Assembly (NCBI GenBank): GCA_026785765.1
Contig: JAJAZK010000452.1
Coordinates: 1-9,780 of the forward strand
Direction: 5' to 3'
Source of the DNA: Rhodoferax sp.
GTDB lineage: Bacteria > Pseudomonadota > Gammaproteobacteria > Burkholderiales > Burkholderiaceae_C
DNA: 9,780 bases
Numbering within the stretch: position 1 is the stretch's first letter; every line of letters starts with the position of its first letter. Positions 7,159 to 9,780 of this stretch are shown here, in pieces. The translations under genes were made by a program, and so were the position numbers. Under the pieces are notes generated by a model. It was given only the letters and a program-made list of their open reading frames with translations, was not told where the DNA came from and ran no database searches.

Positions 7159-8327
7159 TGTCGCATGCGCTGCACCTCGCCGAGCAGCTGATTGCCCGCG
7201 CATCGATCACCCCGCGCGATGCGGGTTGCCAGGACATCATCCGGCGCCGCCTGGAAGCGATCGGTTTTACCTGTGAAGTGCTGGAGTACGGCCCCGCAAG
7301 CTGGCGCGTGAGTAACCTGTGGGCAAAACGCGAGGCTGGCTCCAGCGCAGCGGGCAACGCCAAAACCCTGGTGTTTGCCGGCCACACCGATGTGGTCCCG
7401 ACGGGTCCGCTGGAGCAATGGGATAGCGATCCGTTTGTGCCGACCCACCGCGACGGCAAACTGTTTGGCCGCGGCGCCAGCGACATGAAGTCGTCGATTG
7501 CGGCGTTTGTCGTCGCCACCGAGGAGTTTCTGTTCGAACAGCCGCATGCACCACTGTCCATCGCCTTGCTGCTCACCAGTGACGAGGAAGGCCCGGCTCA
7601 GGACGGCACGGTCAAGGTCTGCGCCGAGTTGACCCGGCGTGGTGAATCCATCGACTACTGCATCGTCGGTGAGCCGACCTCGGTGAAGCGCAGCGGCGAC
7701 ATGATAAAGAACGGGCGCCGCGGCAGTCTCAGCGGCAAGCTGACGGTGCGCGGTGTTCAGGGCCATGTGGCCTATCCGCATCTGGCGCGCAATGCCGTAC
7801 ACCTGCTCGCCCCTGCCCTGGCCGAATTGGCAGCAACGCAGTGGGATGCCGGGACGGACGCATTCCCTCCCACCACCTGGCAGGTGAGCAATCTGCACGC
7901 TGGTACCGGTGTCGGCAACGTGGTGCCCGGTACGGCGGTGCTGGATTTCAACTTCCGCTTTTCCACTGCGTCCACGCCGCAAAGCCTTCAGCAGCGACTG
8001 CTGGCGGTGCTCGACAAACACCAGGTGCCGCACAGCATCGATTGGACGGTGGGCGCACTGCCCTTCGTGACTGCGCAAGGCAGCCTGGTGGCCGCTGTGC
8101 GCTCGTCGATCCTGGCAGAGACGGGGCTGCACACCGAACTCTCCACTACCGGCGGCACCAGCGATGCGCGCTTCCTGGCCACTATCTGCCCGCAGGTGGT
8201 CGAGCTCGGGCCGCCCAATGCCAGCATCCACCAGATCAACGAGTACATCGAGCGTGGCGAAGTCGAGGCGCTGAAGAACATCTACCGGCGCGTGCTGGAG
8301 CGACTGGGTGCAGGTAGTCCGGCATGA
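7158..8327 (+). CDS. dapE: Succinyl-diaminopimelate desuccinylase DapE
   Basis: DapE is a cytoplasmic di-zinc M20-family hydrolase that splits N-succinyl-LL-diaminopimelate into LL-DAP and succinate, completing the succinylase branch. The 389-residue protein carries the full metal and catalytic set. GHTDVVP has His76 and Asp78, and GRGASDMKSS has the bridging Asp109. SDEEGPAQDGT has the general base Glu143 and metal ligand Glu144, VGEPTS has Glu172, and NASIHQINE has His358. The dimerisation (lid) domain lies between about 180 and 295. It is slightly longer than the usual 375-385 residues, with a small insertion around 61-70 (GSSAAGNA) before the first metal motif. The start ATG 7158 overlaps the pilU stop by one base, and its stop overlaps prmB by four bases. 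No strong Shine-Dalgarno is present, so reinitiation after pilU is likely. Confidence 0.96.
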   Translation: MSHALHLAEQLIARASITPRDAGCQDIIRRRLEAIGFTCEVLEYGPASWRVSNLWAKREAGSSAAGNAKTLVFAGHTDVVPTGPLEQWDSDPFVPTHRDGKLFGRGASDMKSSIAAFVVATEEFLFEQPHAPLSIALLLTSDEEGPAQDGTVKVCAELTRRGESIDYCIVGEPTSVKRSGDMIKNGRRGSLSGKLTVRGVQGHVAYPHLARNAVHLLAPALAELAATQWDAGTDAFPPTTWQVSNLHAGTGVGNVVPGTAVLDFNFRFSTASTPQSLQQRLLAVLDKHQVPHSIDWTVGALPFVTAQGSLVAAVRSSILAETGLHTELSTTGGTSDARFLATICPQVVELGPPNASIHQINEYIERGEVEALKNIYRRVLERLGAGSPA

Positions 8328-9214
8328 CCCTGCGCCAGCTGATCGAGTCCAGCGCCAGCGCGCTGGAGCAAGCCGGGGTGGTATTCGGCCACGGCACCAG
8401 CAACGCCTTTGACGAAGCCGCCTGGCTGGTGTTGTGGCAGCTCGGTCTGCCACTGGATACCGATCTTGACGATGGCGGTACAGACCCGGCGTTGGCGATC
8501 ACCCAGCAACAGCTCGACCAGGTGCACGCGCTGGTAACACGCCGCATCAGCAGCCGCCAGCCAGCCGCCTATTTGATGCGCGAAGCCTGGTTGCAGGGCC
8601 TGTCCTTCTATTGCGACGAGCGTGCCGTCGTTCCGCGCAGCCTGATTGCTGAATTGCTGGTCGCCGGTGAGCTTGATTACTGGCTGCCCCAGGGCAGCGC
8701 GCGCCTGTTGGACCTGTGTACGGGTGGAGGCAGCCTGGCCGTACTCGCGGCACTGGCCTGGCCGCAACTGGTGGTTGACGCCAGCGACCTCTCGGCGCAG
8801 GCACTGGAAGTGGCGCAGATCAATCTGCAGCAACACGGCCTGACCGGGCGTATCCGCTTGTTGCAGGGTGACGGGCTGGCCGCCGCCGACGGCCACTACG
8901 ACCTCATTCTGTGTAATCCGCCTTACGTCAACAGCGCCAGCATGCAGAATCTGCCACCCGAGTACCGCGCCGAACCAGCACTCGCGCTCGACGGCGGCCC
9001 GGATGGCATGGGCTTCGTGCGCGGGCTGGTGCGTGGTGCCTTGGCCCACCTGCAACCGGCGGCGGTTCTGGTGCTGGAAGTGGGCAACGAACGCGCCAAT
9101 TTCGAATCCGCTTTTCCGCGCTTGCAGGCAGTCTGGCTCGACACCAGCGCGGGCGCAGACCAAGTCTGCGCATTGACACATGCCGCATTGGCAGCACTGA
9201 ACACCCATCGATGA
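8324..9214 (+). CDS. prmB: Ribosomal protein L3 N5-glutamine methyltransferase PrmB
   Basis: PrmB methylates the side-chain amide of a conserved glutamine in ribosomal protein L3, using S-adenosylmethionine, and helps 50S assembly. The 296-residue protein has the helical substrate domain first, ending in RQPAAYLMREAWLQGLSFY (about 82-100). The strings EAWLQGL and VPRSLIAELL separate PrmB from the release-factor methylase PrmC. The class I methyltransferase fold follows: the SAM-binding loop is DLCTGGG at 130-136, and the catalytic NPPY is at 198-201. Further on, the substrate-side motif LPPEYRAEPALALDGGPDG is intact. The ATG sits in an ATGA overlap with the dapE stop, which indicates translational coupling. 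The SAM loop reads CTGGGSLA where many family members have CTGSGCIA; this looks like a tolerated variant. Confidence 0.93.
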   Translation: MTLRQLIESSASALEQAGVVFGHGTSNAFDEAAWLVLWQLGLPLDTDLDDGGTDPALAITQQQLDQVHALVTRRISSRQPAAYLMREAWLQGLSFYCDERAVVPRSLIAELLVAGELDYWLPQGSARLLDLCTGGGSLAVLAALAWPQLVVDASDLSAQALEVAQINLQQHGLTGRIRLLQGDGLAAADGHYDLILCNPPYVNSASMQNLPPEYRAEPALALDGGPDGMGFVRGLVRGALAHLQPAAVLVLEVGNERANFESAFPRLQAVWLDTSAGADQVCALTHAALAALNTHR

Positions 9215-9780
9215 TCAACCTGAAAAATGTGACCCTGCGCCGCGGCGCCATGGTGTTGCTGGACAACGCCTCGATCACGCTCAATCCAAGCGAAAAAGTC
9301 GGCCTGGTGGGTCGCAACGGCGCGGGCAAGTCATCCTTGTTCGCCTTGCTGGACGGATCGCTGCACGAAGACGCCGGCGATTTCAGTATCCCGGCCCAGT
9401 GGCGCATGGGGCAGGTGGCGCAGGAAATGCCGGAGACCGAACAAGGTGCCACCGACTACGTGGTTGACGGTGACACCCGGCTGCTGGCGGCCCAGGCGGA
9501 AGTGGCTGCAGCGGAAGCCAGTGACGATGGCGACCGCATGGCGCACGCCTACATGGAGTTGCAGGATGCCGGCGCCCACGATGCCCCGGCACGGGCGCAG
9601 GCGCTGATCCTGGGCCTTGGCTTCAAGACCACGGAACTGAACCAACCGGTCAACAGCTTCTCCGGTGGCTGGCGCATGCGCCTGCAACTGGCGCGCGCGC
9701 TGATGTGCCCGGCCGACCTGTTGTTGCTTGATGAGCCAACCAACCACCTGGACCTGGACGCATTGGTCTGGCTGGAAACC
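9211..9780 (+). CDS. yheS: ABC-F family ATPase, YheS-like, N-terminal 190 residues (cut by right edge)
   Basis: The frame opens at ATG 9211, in an ATGA overlap with the prmB stop, and runs off the window, leaving 190 codons. It covers the first nucleotide-binding domain: Walker A GRNGAGKSS at 34-42, signature SFSGGWRMRLQLARAL at 149-164, and Walker B LLLLDEPTNHLDLD at 170-183. No membrane segments are present. The run LDEPTNHLD together with a soluble domain beginning at residue 1 is typical of ABC-F proteins, which act on the ribosome as translation factors and not as transporters. The start MINLKNVTLRRGAMVLLDN and the position after prmB suit the YheS/Uup branch, roughly 600-650 residues when complete. 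The linker and second ATPase domain are outside, so the exact subgroup is uncertain. Proximity to prmB gives a shared ribosome theme. Confidence 0.85.
   Translation, partial: MINLKNVTLRRGAMVLLDNASITLNPSEKVGLVGRNGAGKSSLFALLDGSLHEDAGDFSIPAQWRMGQVAQEMPETEQGATDYVVDGDTRLLAAQAEVAAAEASDDGDRMAHAYMELQDAGAHDAPARAQALILGLGFKTTELNQPVNSFSGGWRMRLQLARALMCPADLLLLDEPTNHLDLDALVWLET

Noticed and set aside
6747..8453. A 568-codon minus-strand frame opposite pilU, dapE and prmB
   Set aside because: It crosses three well-supported plus-strand genes and has no domain signal or ribosome binding site; it is a composition artefact.

Overview
The window reads as the chromosome of a high-GC betaproteobacterium, most likely Burkholderiales and possibly Comamonadaceae. 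The reasons are the overall base composition, the gene order dapC-dapD-pilU-dapE-prmB-ABC-F, and the style of the encoded proteins. The order assignment rests on remembered gene neighbourhoods, not on a search.

Left part (1-3740, minus strand): a single open frame enters from the left edge and ends at an ATG at 3740. It encodes the first ~1246 residues of a very large secreted adhesin of the two-partner secretion (filamentous haemagglutinin) type. It has a signal peptide, a TPS secretion domain with an NPNG motif, and a glycine-rich beta-helix-like stretch. From about residue 581 there are at least 11 tandem repeats of 55-68 residues that resemble degenerate FG-GAP (beta-propeller) repeats. 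The C-terminus, and any TpsB outer-membrane transporter partner, lie outside the window.

Middle (3741-3891): a short divergent intergenic region with a good ribosome binding site for the adhesin, a perfect 6-bp hairpin, and a GATAAT box placed so that dapC could be read from a leaderless message.

Right part (3892-9780, plus strand): a tightly packed, apparently co-transcribed run of six genes. dapC, dapD and dapE encode the three consecutive enzymes of the succinylase branch of lysine/meso-diaminopimelate synthesis (pathway order DapD, DapC, DapE). Between dapD and dapE sits a PilU-type type IV pilus retraction ATPase whose stop codon overlaps the dapE start. prmB (ribosomal protein L3 glutamine methyltransferase) and the start of an ABC-F ATPase of the YheS type follow, each joined by a 4-base ATGA overlap. 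The run therefore combines cell-wall precursor and lysine synthesis, ribosome modification and a motility motor.

No RNA genes, insertion sequences, CRISPR arrays or clear terminators were seen. The most unusual item is the adhesin: a TPS-secreted protein carrying a long array of propeller-like repeats that have lost the usual calcium loop. The right-hand genes look like ordinary housekeeping genes.
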